Origin: Saprospiraceae bacterium
GTDB lineage: Bacteria; Bacteroidota; Bacteroidia; Chitinophagales; Saprospiraceae
NCBI GenBank assembly: GCA_029262995.1
Contig: JAJCYH010000022.1
Location: 1 to 64,000 of the forward strand
DNA length: 64,000 nt
Direction: 5' to 3'
Part shown: piece after piece, positions 37,647 through 47,782 of the stretch
Layout: every line of letters starts with the position of its first letter
How positions within the stretch are numbered: position 1 is the stretch's first letter
Program-made: the position numbers and the translations under genes
The notes under the pieces: model-generated
What the model saw: only the letters and a program-made list of their open reading frames with translations
Databases searched by the model: none
Told to the model about the DNA's origin: nothing

Positions 37647-37808
37647 GGTATAATATTTTGATTAGTAAATAATTGTTATAATTTGTATAAAGGATAATTA
37701 TATTTATTAATTCCTGAATTACCATACTTTAAGCTCAGTATTTATAATTAATCTTCAACGGAATTTGTGAAGGGATATGTATTTTGCAGAAAATTATAAG
37801 GCTTATCC

Positions 37809-39917
37809 ATGTACAGTAAAAAGCGGCAACAAGAATTATTTGAAATATCAAAATCATTCTTAAACTCTGAATTGACGGTTTCGGACTATGATCTATTGGT
37901 TGAAGCGTTAAATTTTCATGAATGGAAGTATTATGTTGATAACAATCCTTTGCTTTCAGATAAAGAATACGATGACTTATATCAAAAGTTGGAAATACTT
38001 GAACAAAAATATGAGCTTGCAGTCAAGGCCAATTCTCCCACACAAAGAGTTTCATCAGATTTAAATGATCAATTTAAAAGTGTCAAGCACTATAGCCCGA
38101 TGCTTTCATTATCAAACTCGTATGCATTAGAGGATCTCCAAGAATTTGATAGTCAAATTCGGAAATTACTTTTAGGTGTGGAGGATAAGATAAATTATTT
38201 TGTTGAGCCAAAATTTGACGGTGGCAGCATTGCAGTAGTTTATGAAAATGATTTGTTGGTAAGAGCCGCTACCAGAGGTAACGGTATTGAAGGAGATGAT
38301 ATAACAGCAAATGCGAAAACGATCTCTAGTCTACCTTTAAAGGCTAAATTTTCAGAATATGGAATCTATAGGGTTGAACTAAGAGGAGAGGCTGTAATGT
38401 CTAAGAATAACTTTGCCAAAAAAAATCAGATCAGACAAGAAATAGGTCTTGATTTATTTGCTAATCCAAGAAATGCTGCTACAGGTGGCTTGAGAATGAA
38501 GGATCCGATGGAGGCTAAAGAAAGAGGCTTGGATGTGTTTATTTTTCAAATGGCATACGCATCAGATGAAAAGGGAGAAAGTAGAATAATGCAATTTGTT
38601 AGTCATGACAAGGCAATGTCAGTTTTGGCAGATTTGGGGTTTAAATTACCATATAAAGAGATGCCTCTTGCTGGAAGTATTGATATTGCCTTTGAAACAT
38701 GTAGGCAATGGGAGTCCGATAGAGATGCATTTGATTATGAAATTGATGGTGCAGTAGTTAAATTAAATGATTTCGAACTTCAGGAAAGAGCTGGGTCCAC
38801 TCAACATCACCCCAGATGGGCGATTGCCTTTAAATTTAAAGCGAAACAAGCGACAAGTAAGTTATTATCTGTTGAATTTCAAATAGGTAAAACGGGAGCT
38901 ATCACACCAGTTGCAAAAGTTGAACCTGTTCAATTGGCTGGAGTAACGGTGTCTTCCATTTCATTACATAATGAGGATTTTATCAAGCAAAAAGACATTC
39001 GACTTGGAGATACTGTTTTAATTGAACGTGCAGGTGATGTTATACCTTATATCGTAAAGCCATTGACAGAATTAAGAAAGGGTGAAGAAGTTGAAATTGC
39101 CTTTCCTTCCGATTGTCCATTTTGTTCTGTGCCTTTAGAAAAGAGCGAGGATCAAGCTGCATGGAGATGTGTAAATCCGTCTTGTGAGGAACAAAACTTA
39201 CAGAAGATGATTTACCATGTTTCAAAAGAAGCTATGAATATTGATGGTTTTGGTAAATCAATAGTTGAAAAATTTTATCAGTTGGGTTGGCTCAAAGACA
39301 TTGGAGATATATATAACTTAGACTATGATAAAATTTCTGTGTTGGAGGGCTTTGGTGAAAAATCAGCCAATAATCTAAAGTCGGCAATTGATAATGCAAA
39401 ATCTAATTCTATAACAAGACTTCTTAACAGTCTGAGTATTCATCATCTTGGTAAAAGGGCAAGCAAGCTAATCGCCAGACAGATAGAACATATACTTGAT
39501 TTAGCACGTTGGACAGAAGAGAGCTATACTGAAATAAAGGACATTGGTCCCGTTGTTGCAAAAAATGTAATTTCGTATTTTTCGATACAAGCCAATATCG
39601 AGATGATCAAAAGAATGGAATCATTTGGTGTCAATCTTAGTCAGACAGAGGATGATAAGCCTTTAAAAATTGCTGATGATGCTATTTTTAAGGGAAAGAC
39701 AATCTTGTTTACTGGAGCACTTCAGAATTTAAGCAGAAAGGAGGCTCAGACCTTGGCAGAACAACAGGGTGCAAGAAATATTTCTGCAGTAAGTTCAAAT
39801 TTGGATATTCTTGTCGTAGGTGAAAAGGCGGGGTCCAAACTTAAAAAAGCTCAACTATTAGAGACTATTACTATATTAACGGAAGAAGAGTTTTTAAGAT
39901 TGATTGGTAAAGCATAA
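37809..39917 (+). CDS. ligA: NAD-dependent DNA ligase LigA
   Basis: A 702-residue ligase for sealing nicks in replication and repair. The AMP-accepting lysine is Lys135 in PKFDGGS. The adenylation domain continues with RGEAVM and GAVVKLND; an OB-fold, a four-cysteine zinc finger (CPFC and CVNPSC), helix-hairpin-helix repeats and a C-terminal BRCT domain (FTGALQNLSRKEAQ) complete the standard bacterial LigA order. The ATG at 37809 is preceded by an AT-rich leader. The next gene, a DEAD-box helicase, begins 33 bases downstream. Confidence 0.97.
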   Translation: MYSKKRQQELFEISKSFLNSELTVSDYDLLVEALNFHEWKYYVDNNPLLSDKEYDDLYQKLEILEQKYELAVKANSPTQRVSSDLNDQFKSVKHYSPMLSLSNSYALEDLQEFDSQIRKLLLGVEDKINYFVEPKFDGGSIAVVYENDLLVRAATRGNGIEGDDITANAKTISSLPLKAKFSEYGIYRVELRGEAVMSKNNFAKKNQIRQEIGLDLFANPRNAATGGLRMKDPMEAKERGLDVFIFQMAYASDEKGESRIMQFVSHDKAMSVLADLGFKLPYKEMPLAGSIDIAFETCRQWESDRDAFDYEIDGAVVKLNDFELQERAGSTQHHPRWAIAFKFKAKQATSKLLSVEFQIGKTGAITPVAKVEPVQLAGVTVSSISLHNEDFIKQKDIRLGDTVLIERAGDVIPYIVKPLTELRKGEEVEIAFPSDCPFCSVPLEKSEDQAAWRCVNPSCEEQNLQKMIYHVSKEAMNIDGFGKSIVEKFYQLGWLKDIGDIYNLDYDKISVLEGFGEKSANNLKSAIDNAKSNSITRLLNSLSIHHLGKRASKLIARQIEHILDLARWTEESYTEIKDIGPVVAKNVISYFSIQANIEMIKRMESFGVNLSQTEDDKPLKIADDAIFKGKTILFTGALQNLSRKEAQTLAEQQGARNISAVSSNLDILVVGEKAGSKLKKAQLLETITILTEEEFLRLIGKA

Positions 39918-39950
39918 GTCTCACCATATATTTTTCATAATTTTAGCCGC

Positions 39951-41180
39951 ATGAAGTTTGATACGCTAGGTTTTTCTGAGTCTGTTTTAGAGGCTCTATC
40001 TTATATGGGCTTTGTAGAAGCCACACCAATTCAAGAACAGGCAATCCCTGAAATATTTAAGGGAAGAGATGTTCTTGCATCTGCTCAGACAGGAACAGGT
40101 AAGACGGCTGCATTCATGCTTCCAATAATTGATATTATCAGTAGGGATGTTCCTGAATCTACAACAGTCTTGATTGTTGTGCCTACAAGAGAACTTGCCT
40201 TGCAGATTGACCAAGAGATTTCAGCATTCTCCTATACTTCCAACATTTCATCTATTCCACTATATGGAGGTGGAGATGGACAGGATTGGGAAGCCCAGAA
40301 GAAAGCTTTAAAGAGCGGCGTGCATATAGTTGTTGCTACACCGGGCAAACTGAAATCCTTTATTCAGAATAACTATATGGATTGTAAGTCAATCAAGTAT
40401 CTTATTTTAGATGAAGCAGATAGAATGCTTGACATAGGCTTTTACGATGATATCGTATCAATCATTGAAAGTCTGCCAAAGGAGAGGCAGACATTAATGT
40501 TTAGTGCCACAATGCCGGATAAGATCATCAAATTAAGCAAGAAAATACTTAATGATCCAGTTGAAATAAAAATTGCCATTTCAAAGCCTAATGAAAAAAT
40601 ATTGCAGGCAGCATATTTGGTTTATGATACACAAAAGGTAGACCTGCTCAAGAAATTAATCAAAGAAAAGCCTAAGTATAATAGTATTATCATATTTAGT
40701 TCTACTAAAAAGAACGTTTCTAAAATTGTTACTGCTCTTAGATCTGAAGGTATGGCTGCAGAAGCAATTTCATCTAATTTGGAACAGAAGGATAGAGAAT
40801 CTAAGCTTAATGATTTTCGTTCAAGGAAGATCAGGATTCTGGTGGCCACTGATGTTATCAGCAGAGGGATCGATATCAAAGATATTAGCCTTATTATTAA
40901 TTATGATGTGCCAAGGGATGCTGAAGATTATGTTCACAGAATCGGTAGGACAGCTAGAGCTGATGCTTCTGGTGTGGCGATAACACTTATTAATCCAGAT
41001 GATATGGCCAATTTTGCTGGAATTGAAAAGTTGATTGAAAAAGATATTCTGAAATTACCAGTGCCTAAGGAATTAGGAGAATCACCTAAATATGATGTAA
41101 CTAAGAAGAGATATAACCAAGGAGGAGGAAAGCGGTATAAGTCTAATAAAGATCAAAGAGGAAAGCATAAAAAGAATTGA
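39951..41180 (+). CDS. DEAD-box ATP-dependent RNA helicase
   Basis: A 409-residue helicase with Q motif (ATPIQEQAIP), Walker A AQTGTGKT (residues 45-52), DEAD at 154-157, SAT and HRIGRTAR. The C-terminal tail is short and basic (KRYKSNKDQRGKHKKN), as in RhlE/DeaD-like proteins that remodel rRNA or mRNA. Assignment to rhlE, deaD or srmB is not possible from the sequence alone. The 3' end overlaps an inverted repeat and converges on ompH. Confidence 0.93.
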   Translation: MKFDTLGFSESVLEALSYMGFVEATPIQEQAIPEIFKGRDVLASAQTGTGKTAAFMLPIIDIISRDVPESTTVLIVVPTRELALQIDQEISAFSYTSNISSIPLYGGGDGQDWEAQKKALKSGVHIVVATPGKLKSFIQNNYMDCKSIKYLILDEADRMLDIGFYDDIVSIIESLPKERQTLMFSATMPDKIIKLSKKILNDPVEIKIAISKPNEKILQAAYLVYDTQKVDLLKKLIKEKPKYNSIIIFSSTKKNVSKIVTALRSEGMAAEAISSNLEQKDRESKLNDFRSRKIRILVATDVISRGIDIKDISLIINYDVPRDAEDYVHRIGRTARADASGVAITLINPDDMANFAGIEKLIEKDILKLPVPKELGESPKYDVTKKRYNQGGGKRYKSNKDQRGKHKKN

Positions 41181-41214
41181 TTTACAGGAATCAGAATGAA
41201 ATCCCGTAAATCAA
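41177..41214. terminator. Inverted repeat between helicase and ompH-like genes
   Basis: TTGATTTAC and GTAAATCAA are 9-base inverted arms around a 20-base spacer. The left arm includes the helicase stop. There is no long T tract, so it may be a weak bidirectional terminator or a 3'-end stabiliser for the two convergent genes. Confidence 0.45.
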
Positions 41215-41222
41215 TATCTCAT

Positions 41223-41735
41223 TTATTTTAGTTTAGCCTTTACTAAGGCAAGAACATCATCTCCCTCATTTGCATGAAGAATTGTTCCGTTTGAAGCATC
41301 GAAGATCATGGTGTAACCATTTTCCTTGCCTACAGCTTCAATAGCAATTTTTACCTTATCAAGAATTGGTTGATACAATAATTCTCTTTTTTTGATAATT
41401 TTTTGCTGGACTTCAACCTCGTATGCTTGAATTTTTTGCTGTTCCAATCCAAGCTCTCCTTCTTTTTCTTGCATTTGAATTTTTGAAAGTAAACCCTCGC
41501 CAGCTTCTTTAGCATATTGATTATACTTAGTTTCAAAGGCTTTTACCATAGCTTCTCCAGAAGACATTAATTGTTTCTGATAAGTCTCTAGTTCAGAGTC
41601 AGCAGCCTTAACTTCAGCAAGTTCAGAAAGTAATACTGCAGAATTTAGGTATCCAAATTTTTGAGCATTGACATTTATTGTCAAACACAGAAATCCTAAT
41701 CCTAAAAAAAGTGATTTGATTAAATTCAATTTCAT
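41223..41735 (-). CDS. OmpH/Skp-family periplasmic chaperone
   Basis: A 170-residue protein with a signal peptide (about 1-24, cleavage near NVNAQ), then a FGYLNSAVLL beta strand and a long coiled-coil helix rich in Gln, Glu and Lys (about 45-125). It ends with a short beta region. Skp forms a trimer that holds unfolded outer-membrane proteins in the periplasm, a natural partner for the SurA-like genes, the TonB receptors and SprA. It converges on the helicase gene. Confidence 0.9.
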   Translation of the reverse strand: MKLNLIKSLFLGLGFLCLTINVNAQKFGYLNSAVLLSELAEVKAADSELETYQKQLMSSGEAMVKAFETKYNQYAKEAGEGLLSKIQMQEKEGELGLEQQKIQAYEVEVQQKIIKKRELLYQPILDKVKIAIEAVGKENGYTMIFDASNGTILHANEGDDVLALVKAKLK

Positions 41736-41799
41736 GTTTTATAATCTTATAGTAATTTAAAATTAGTAAGTCAATTCGACATACTAATGCTATTTACCG

Positions 41800-41807
41800 C
41801 AAAACTA
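41800..41807 (-). promoter_or_regulatory. Candidate -7 box (TAGTTTTG, minus strand) for the ompH-like gene
   Basis: TAGTTTTG on the minus strand fits TAnnTTTG and lies 64 bases before the ompH-like ATG. No clear -33 TTG is visible. Confidence 0.3.
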
Positions 41808-41908
41808 ATTTTTTGATTCATAATTAATGGCTATTTAACCTAAGATTAAAGCTTTAAATATCGAATTGTTAAATTTTTAATATGAAATCTGAATAGGAAT
41901 AGTAGATT

Positions 41909-44368
41909 TTACTTTTTCCATTTGTATGATAAGGAGACAAAAACATGTCTTCCTGCACCGCTTAATCCTGATGCAAATGATCTGTAATGATTGTCCAAAA
42001 TATTGTTGAAGCCAATATTTGCATCCATATTGTTATTGATTTTAAATTCTCCAAGGAGAGAGTAAATTACAAATGAAGGGGAGCCTTCAGGGGTTGCCAA
42101 ATCTGGGTTATCAACACTACCACCAAAATCCTCAATTCTTTTCCAACCATTGAATCTTGCGTTAAATATCAACGTGTAATTGTTTCTTAGGTAACTTAAG
42201 TTAATAAATCCAAAGCTTGGAGGAATATGGGCCAATGGAAGTTTACTTTTGTCACCAGAATTAATCCTACCTTTTTGGAGATTGATTTGGCTATCAAATT
42301 TCCAATGTTCATTAAAATTAATATCCACATGAATTGAAATGCCTTTTATAATAGCGGATTGGGCATTAACGTTGGCAGTTACGAGAAGGGTGTCTCCATG
42401 AGCAATAAAAAAAGGAGAGCCATCAGGCATCTGTGAATTGATTCTGACGATTGCATCATTTAGGTAACTGTAATAAGCAGTAAGAGACAAATTTAATTTC
42501 TTGCTTAGGTAAGCCAAGTTTAATTCACTATTCCACACCCGTTCGGGAGCTAGGTTTGGGTTTGGAATTGAGATTTCATCATTATTAACTCTGACTTTTG
42601 CAAGATCATCCACATTCGGTGCTCTAAATGAACTCCCGGTTGATATCCCTGCTTTCAAGTGGTCATTACGATAATTAAATCCTGAAACGCCTACTAATGC
42701 TTTGCTAGTGTTTGTGATGCCTTCATAAAAATATTCTGGCCATAGAAAAATATCATCACGCGAATATTTAAAAGAAACATTTTGAAATGAATATCTAAGG
42801 CCATTGGTCCATTGTAGTGTAGAGTCTTGGCTTTGCCAATTGTGTTGAAAAAATCCGCCAATATTAAGTAGACTACTTCCACCGCTTGGGTATCTACTTA
42901 ACATATCATTTTGTCTTAAAGGGTTAGTTTGATAAGGGTCTTTGAGACTGAAGGCTTCAGACGACACCTGATTGTAATGCATGTCTGCGCCGTATAATAA
43001 TTTATTTGTTGCATTAAATTTCTTTTTAAAATCAAATGTGGCACCATAAACATTAACATCTTCAAATTGATTTTCTTGAATATTGGAGAAAAGTCTTCTG
43101 TTTATTCTGTCTTCATCAATTTTTTGATAGGATAAAATAAAGATCGCAGTATCAAAGAATTTATTAAAATCTTTATAATCAATTCTGTGAGAAATTAAGT
43201 GTCTTTTTTGAGGACCGTAATACCATTCTGCATAACGTAATTCCCCATTACGCCTTTCTGTCAAGACGTCATACCTAGGAATATTGCTACTTGATGAATA
43301 TTGAATATTAAACTGCGAGCTTAATTTATTTGACCATTTAAATAACCATTTCTGTAGAAAGTCTACCTGGCTATAAGCTGTAAATTTTTGAATATTAGGG
43401 TTACTGTTGATTATAACTTGGTCTTCACCGTTTTCATTTGTAAGGACATATTCTGTTCTTTTACCATAGTCTGGATAAATTTCAGAATGATTGGAACCAG
43501 ATCTCAAATTTCCAAAATCAACTAAGCTTAAGCTCGTTCTTACGGCCCATTTTTCTTTTCCAAAGTTGTGATTTATGTGAAATCGTTTTTCTTGGCTTGA
43601 GGAGTTATATCGGATACTAGAAATAAGTTCTTGAGTGTTATTCTTGTAATTATTATAATTTAATTCTGCAGATTTACTTTTGTAATGAACAACGCCCCCC
43701 AATGCTTCGCTTCCATATAGTAAGGAACCAGCTCCAAAAATAATATCAATATTCTCTAACATGGAGTGATCAATTGTTACTGCATTTTGAAGATGACCAT
43801 TACGATAGATGGCATTATTCATTCTTATGCCATCAATAACCAGTAATACTTTATTGGCTTCAAATCCCCTTAAGACAGGGCTACCTCCACCCATTTGACT
43901 TTTTTGAATGAAGGCACCAGCATTGTATTCCAAGGCCTCGGCCGCATTTTGTGCACCCGATCTGTTAATCTGCGTAGCGCTGATTCTACTGACCTGATTA
44001 GGCATATCTAAGGAGGAAGAGGCCGTTCTGCCTACAATTACAATTTCATCCAATAATTTTTTATCAGGGATCATTGTAACGATATAGTCCTTTGATTGAA
44101 TCTGTTTAAGAGACAAACTAAGATCTTTGTATCCTAGATACTCGAACCTTATCGTATTTTCTTTATGTGATTGCAGAGTCAAATTGACAAATCCTTCTGC
44201 ATTTGTGGTAGATGTTTTACCACTAAAGAATACATGAGCTCCAATTAGAGCTTTTTGATTTTCATCGATGACTTTGATGGTTGTTTGAGAATAACCAACA
44301 TTTGCCAATGAAAGAATCAAAAATAGTTTAAGCCAATGGCAATTCAATTGCAAACGTTGTTCCTTCAT
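41909..44368 (-). CDS. TonB-dependent outer-membrane receptor (heme/siderophore-type plug)
   Basis: The protein is about 819 residues from the ATG at 44368, which gives a sensible signal peptide (WLKLFLILSLANVGYSQ). The longer frame start at 44443 would add 25 residues and is rejected. After the signal comes a CarboxypepD_reg-like domain (IKVIDENQKALIGAHVFF), then a plug (GSPVLRGFEANKVLLVIDGIR, GPGSLLYGSEALGG-like region) and a barrel ending in an aromatic C-terminus. The plug resembles those of heme or iron-siderophore receptors, but the ligand is not proven. Its 5' end overlaps the upstream kinase gene by 41 bases, so the two are cotranscribed. Confidence 0.9.
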   Translation of the reverse strand: MKEQRLQLNCHWLKLFLILSLANVGYSQTTIKVIDENQKALIGAHVFFSGKTSTTNAEGFVNLTLQSHKENTIRFEYLGYKDLSLSLKQIQSKDYIVTMIPDKKLLDEIVIVGRTASSSLDMPNQVSRISATQINRSGAQNAAEALEYNAGAFIQKSQMGGGSPVLRGFEANKVLLVIDGIRMNNAIYRNGHLQNAVTIDHSMLENIDIIFGAGSLLYGSEALGGVVHYKSKSAELNYNNYKNNTQELISSIRYNSSSQEKRFHINHNFGKEKWAVRTSLSLVDFGNLRSGSNHSEIYPDYGKRTEYVLTNENGEDQVIINSNPNIQKFTAYSQVDFLQKWLFKWSNKLSSQFNIQYSSSSNIPRYDVLTERRNGELRYAEWYYGPQKRHLISHRIDYKDFNKFFDTAIFILSYQKIDEDRINRRLFSNIQENQFEDVNVYGATFDFKKKFNATNKLLYGADMHYNQVSSEAFSLKDPYQTNPLRQNDMLSRYPSGGSSLLNIGGFFQHNWQSQDSTLQWTNGLRYSFQNVSFKYSRDDIFLWPEYFYEGITNTSKALVGVSGFNYRNDHLKAGISTGSSFRAPNVDDLAKVRVNNDEISIPNPNLAPERVWNSELNLAYLSKKLNLSLTAYYSYLNDAIVRINSQMPDGSPFFIAHGDTLLVTANVNAQSAIIKGISIHVDINFNEHWKFDSQINLQKGRINSGDKSKLPLAHIPPSFGFINLSYLRNNYTLIFNARFNGWKRIEDFGGSVDNPDLATPEGSPSFVIYSLLGEFKINNNMDANIGFNNILDNHYRSFASGLSGAGRHVFVSLSYKWKK

Positions 44369-45494
44369 TCGGTTTGGAGCTTTTAATAAATATTTTGCCC
44401 TTGTGGTAATTTTCAATAATCCTTTTAGCCAAAGAAAGTCCAAGCCCCCATCCTCTTATTTTCGTTGTGAAGCCTGGTTTGAATACATTTTTATAATTGG
44501 TATGAGAGATACCTTTCCCGGTATCAGATATGTTGATAATAGCTTTTTTGTCAGTAATTTCAAGAGTGACCCTTATCTCACCATTTCCATCCATAGCGTC
44601 TAAAGCATTGCGCAATAAGTTTTCAATTACCCAACTAAATAAATGAGAATTTAATTGGCACAACACGGGATTTTGATCTGTTGATGGAAAATTAAAGTTT
44701 ACTCTTTTGGATGCACGTTTTTCCATATAAGTTTTGCAGGCATGCAATTCAAGAACAATGTTTTTAGATGTAAGATCTGGCTTTGATCCTATTTTAGAAA
44801 AACGATCGGCTATGAGATCGAGTCGGTCAACATCATTTTTTAATTCTGCAATAACCTCGTAGTATTCTTCATTTCCTTTGCTGATATCTTTTAAATGTTC
44901 AATCCATCCAAGTATTGCAGTAGTTGGCGTTCCCAATTGATGCGCCGTCTCTTTAGCCATGCCTGCCCATATTCTATTTTGTTCAGACTTTTTGGATGCT
45001 GCAAAAACTACATAACCAAGAACAATGAATGTGCTGATTAATAAAATTTGAGCAATTGGAAATAAGGAAATAAGCGTGTACAATCTAGAATGTTCATAAT
45101 AGATAAAGTTAGAATTGCCAAAGCCCTTAATTGGCTCAAATCCGTCTTTTAGCAATTTCAATTTTCTTTTATTAAGAAATTCCTGATTTTCATTTAGCTC
45201 GGGTCTCCAGTAATTGAATCCTTCCAATCTTCCTGTTTCATCCTCTAGGATGGTTGGGAGTATTCCATGAAACTCATCCAAAATGAGATTTTCCATGATA
45301 ATATTATCCTGCTGAGGAGCATTGGTGTTGGCAACAATACTAATGGCTTGTGTGATAAGTTCCATTGTGGCCTCCTCACGCTCCTTAAGCTGTTTAGCTA
45401 GGTATTGGGAGTATACCATAGTAGTGATTACTATTATCAATCCCAAAAGGGCTAAAAGAAGCTTTGCTGAAGAATTGTTTTTATAAAAATCCAT
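44328..45494 (-). CDS. Membrane sensor histidine kinase
   Basis: Residues from the ATG at 45494 give about 388 amino acids, and an upstream TTG would add only five. Two membrane helices (about 10-31 and 146-166) flank a roughly 115-residue extracytoplasmic sensor region. The kinase core has the phosphoacceptor His185 in KETAHQLGTP, an N box ENLLRNALDAM, a G1 box ISDTGKGIS and a G2 box GWGLGLSLA. The residue after the histidine is Gln rather than the usual Glu/Asp. No HAMP domain is obvious, and no response regulator is beside it. The coding end overlaps the TonB receptor gene, suggesting a shared transcript and possibly a shared stimulus. Confidence 0.9.
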   Translation of the reverse strand: MDFYKNNSSAKLLLALLGLIIVITTMVYSQYLAKQLKEREEATMELITQAISIVANTNAPQQDNIIMENLILDEFHGILPTILEDETGRLEGFNYWRPELNENQEFLNKRKLKLLKDGFEPIKGFGNSNFIYYEHSRLYTLISLFPIAQILLISTFIVLGYVVFAASKKSEQNRIWAGMAKETAHQLGTPTTAILGWIEHLKDISKGNEEYYEVIAELKNDVDRLDLIADRFSKIGSKPDLTSKNIVLELHACKTYMEKRASKRVNFNFPSTDQNPVLCQLNSHLFSWVIENLLRNALDAMDGNGEIRVTLEITDKKAIINISDTGKGISHTNYKNVFKPGFTTKIRGWGLGLSLAKRIIENYHKGKIFIKSSKPNEGTTFAIELPLA

Positions 45495-45613
45495 CGATAA
45501 CACAAACAACGATAAAAAAATGTAATTTATGGTAGAGAAAAGCCAATTTCAAACTAATTTGTTCGTCAGAATAAGAATACTATATATTACAAATTAAAAG
45601 AAGCTGAAATTCT

Positions 45614-46033
45614 ATGCCAAAATTTAGCCATATTGTTGAAAAGGAATCAGAACTAAGTGACTTAGTTGATGTATTGTATCCCAAATTACAATATCCTGTA
45701 ATCTTGCTATTTGGAGAATTAGGTGCTGGCAAAACAACACTTGTTAAGGCGTTTTTAAGTAAAATTGGATCAGATGATAGTATTTCAAGTCCAAGTTTTT
45801 CGATTATCAATCATTACAACAACTTTAATAATGAACCCGTATATCACATAGATTTATACAGGTTAGATGATGAGGATGAAGTTATGAATTTGGGTATTGA
45901 GGAATATTTATATTCTGGGAACTTATGTTTTATAGAATGGCCTCAAATAATACTGGATACAATTGATGAGCCATATCATATTGTACGTATTGAAATATTG
46001 GAAAATAATAGTCGCAAAATTACATTGACCTAA
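45614..46033 (+). CDS. tsaE: tRNA threonylcarbamoyladenosine biosynthesis ATPase TsaE
   Basis: A 139-residue P-loop protein required for N6-threonylcarbamoyl-adenosine (t6A37) formation on tRNA together with TsaB, TsaC and TsaD. The Walker A FGELGAGKTT is at 33-42, and the family segment SPSFSIINHY and HIDLYRLDDEDE follow. It is divergent from the sensor kinase gene and 72 bases before alanine dehydrogenase, a frequent neighbourhood in Bacteroidota. Confidence 0.93.
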   Translation: MPKFSHIVEKESELSDLVDVLYPKLQYPVILLFGELGAGKTTLVKAFLSKIGSDDSISSPSFSIINHYNNFNNEPVYHIDLYRLDDEDEVMNLGIEEYLYSGNLCFIEWPQIILDTIDEPYHIVRIEILENNSRKITLT

Positions 46034-46105
46034 TAATTCTATATACTTTGAACATCAGAGTACCTCAGAATCAATATTCTTTTAAACAATTTAGGGATTT
46101 TCTTT

Positions 46106-47335
46106 ATGACAGACGATAGTAAAAAAGTTAGTTTTTCAGATTTTTTTGCCGAGGGGCAATACCAGACTCAAGCTGAAACACTTGAAGTTGGTTACAAGTC
46201 TAAAAGTATTTGTATTGGCATACCTAAAGAAGATTCTGTTGATGAGAATAGAATTTCTTTGGTTCCCAATTCGATTAGAACATTAATTGGATATGGGCAT
46301 AAGGTGAAGGTAGAATCGGGTGCTGGATTAAAATCTAAATATAGCGATCATGATTATTCAGAGGCTGGAGCAATAATAGAACATTCAAAAGAAGAAGTTT
46401 TTCAGTCTGATGTTCTTGTAAAAGTTTCTCCACCTACTTTGGATGAGATTGAACTTCTTCATCCCAATCAAATTCTAATTTCTCCAATATTGCTTCCTAA
46501 ATTAACAGAAGAGTACATTTTTGCATTAAAAAAGAAAAGAGTTATAGCTCTAGCTATGGAATATCTTCAATCTGACGATGGAAGTCTTCCCTTGGTAAGG
46601 ATTATGAGTGAGATTGCAGGAATGGCATCAATATTTACTGCTGCTGAATTATTAAGTCATAATAAAGGAGGAAGAGGTGTCTTGCTGGGAGGTGTATCGG
46701 GCGTTCCTCCTGCAAAAGTTGTCATTCTAGGTGCTGGAGTGGTTGGTGAGTTTGCTACCAAAACTGCATTGGGAATGGGTGCTTCTGTTAGAATTTTTGA
46801 CAATGAAATTGCTAAGTTGATGAGGATCCAAAACATTATTGGGCGTCATTTACATACGTCAACTTTCAATCCTGTATATCTGGGCTATCAGCTTATCAGT
46901 GCAGACGTTGTTATAGGAGCGGTCCATTCTAAAACAGGTCGATCACCAATTTTAGTTACCGAGGATATGGTTTCAAAAATGAAGCCAGGCGCAGTGATTA
47001 TAGATGTAAGTATTGATCAAGGTGGCTGTATTGAAACTTCAGAAGTTACAAGCCATAGCAAGCCTTTTGTAATTAAAAATGAAATCATTCATTACGGTGT
47101 TCCTAATATCGCCTCGAAAGTTCCAAGAACAGCGAGTATGGCTGTAAGCAATATAATAACCCCATTATTGATTAAGGTTGGGGATTATGGCATTTTAGAA
47201 AATCTACTTTATGCTTCAATCAATACAAGACATGGTGTTTATTGCTATAAAGGTGCATTAACCAATGAATACTTAAGTCATAAGTTCAATATCAAATATC
47301 AAGACATAAACTTACTATTGGCAAGTAAATTTTAG
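46106..47335 (+). CDS. ald: Alanine dehydrogenase (AlaDH/PNT family)
   Basis: A 409-residue NAD-linked dehydrogenase interconverting L-alanine and pyruvate plus ammonia. The AlaDH/PNT N-terminal domain starts after a roughly 35-residue extension (GIPKEDSVDENRISLVPN). The NAD site is VILGAGVVGEFATKTALGMG, and later elements include VIDVSIDQGGC and a His-rich end of the family. The N-terminal extension is usual in the Bacteroidota versions as far as I recall. It follows tsaE with no intervening gene; the 3' end converges on a small membrane protein gene. Confidence 0.9.
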   Translation: MTDDSKKVSFSDFFAEGQYQTQAETLEVGYKSKSICIGIPKEDSVDENRISLVPNSIRTLIGYGHKVKVESGAGLKSKYSDHDYSEAGAIIEHSKEEVFQSDVLVKVSPPTLDEIELLHPNQILISPILLPKLTEEYIFALKKKRVIALAMEYLQSDDGSLPLVRIMSEIAGMASIFTAAELLSHNKGGRGVLLGGVSGVPPAKVVILGAGVVGEFATKTALGMGASVRIFDNEIAKLMRIQNIIGRHLHTSTFNPVYLGYQLISADVVIGAVHSKTGRSPILVTEDMVSKMKPGAVIIDVSIDQGGCIETSEVTSHSKPFVIKNEIIHYGVPNIASKVPRTASMAVSNIITPLLIKVGDYGILENLLYASINTRHGVYCYKGALTNEYLSHKFNIKYQDINLLLASKF

Positions 47336-47368
47336 GAAAGTCTCTAATCCCCAAAATTAATTTCTTAA

Positions 47369-47728
47369 TTAGGAAGCATTACCTTTTTCCTTTCTGGCGT
47401 CGATAAAGCTTTTAATAAAGTATACGAAGGCAACAAGGGAGCTTAATAACATAAGTCCAACTCTCATCATTGCCATAGAATCACTTCTTCCCATAGCAGC
47501 AGAAAATGGTTTTATCAATGCTACAAAAATCATAAGTGTTAAAACCACAGCAATATGAGCAATTACTTTATTGTGGGCTCTTATGCTATTTGTCATAACA
47601 AAAAGTATAGTTCCAATAAAAACAGGTATTAAAGCAGTAGGAGAAGGATCGTCAGATCCAAAATATCCCCATGCACCCATTGCAACTAGGACAATAGCAT
47701 TAATTAAGTTAGCGTTTCCAGCGTTCAT
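47369..47728 (-). CDS. Small four-helix membrane protein, function unknown
   Basis: A 119-residue protein with four predicted membrane segments: about 9-25, 32-48, 60-76 and 88-106. The C-terminus is basic (KSFIDARKEKGNAS). I do not recognise a named family beyond a generic conserved membrane protein. It converges on ald and shares a strand with the phosphatidyltransferase gene 55 bases upstream. Confidence 0.72.
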   Translation of the reverse strand: MNAGNANLINAIVLVAMGAWGYFGSDDPSPTALIPVFIGTILFVMTNSIRAHNKVIAHIAVVLTLMIFVALIKPFSAAMGRSDSMAMMRVGLMLLSSLVAFVYFIKSFIDARKEKGNAS

Positions 47729-47782
47729 TTTTAAATTTTATATGAAGGTTTATAATTCAAAGTTTATTTATTAAGACAAATA

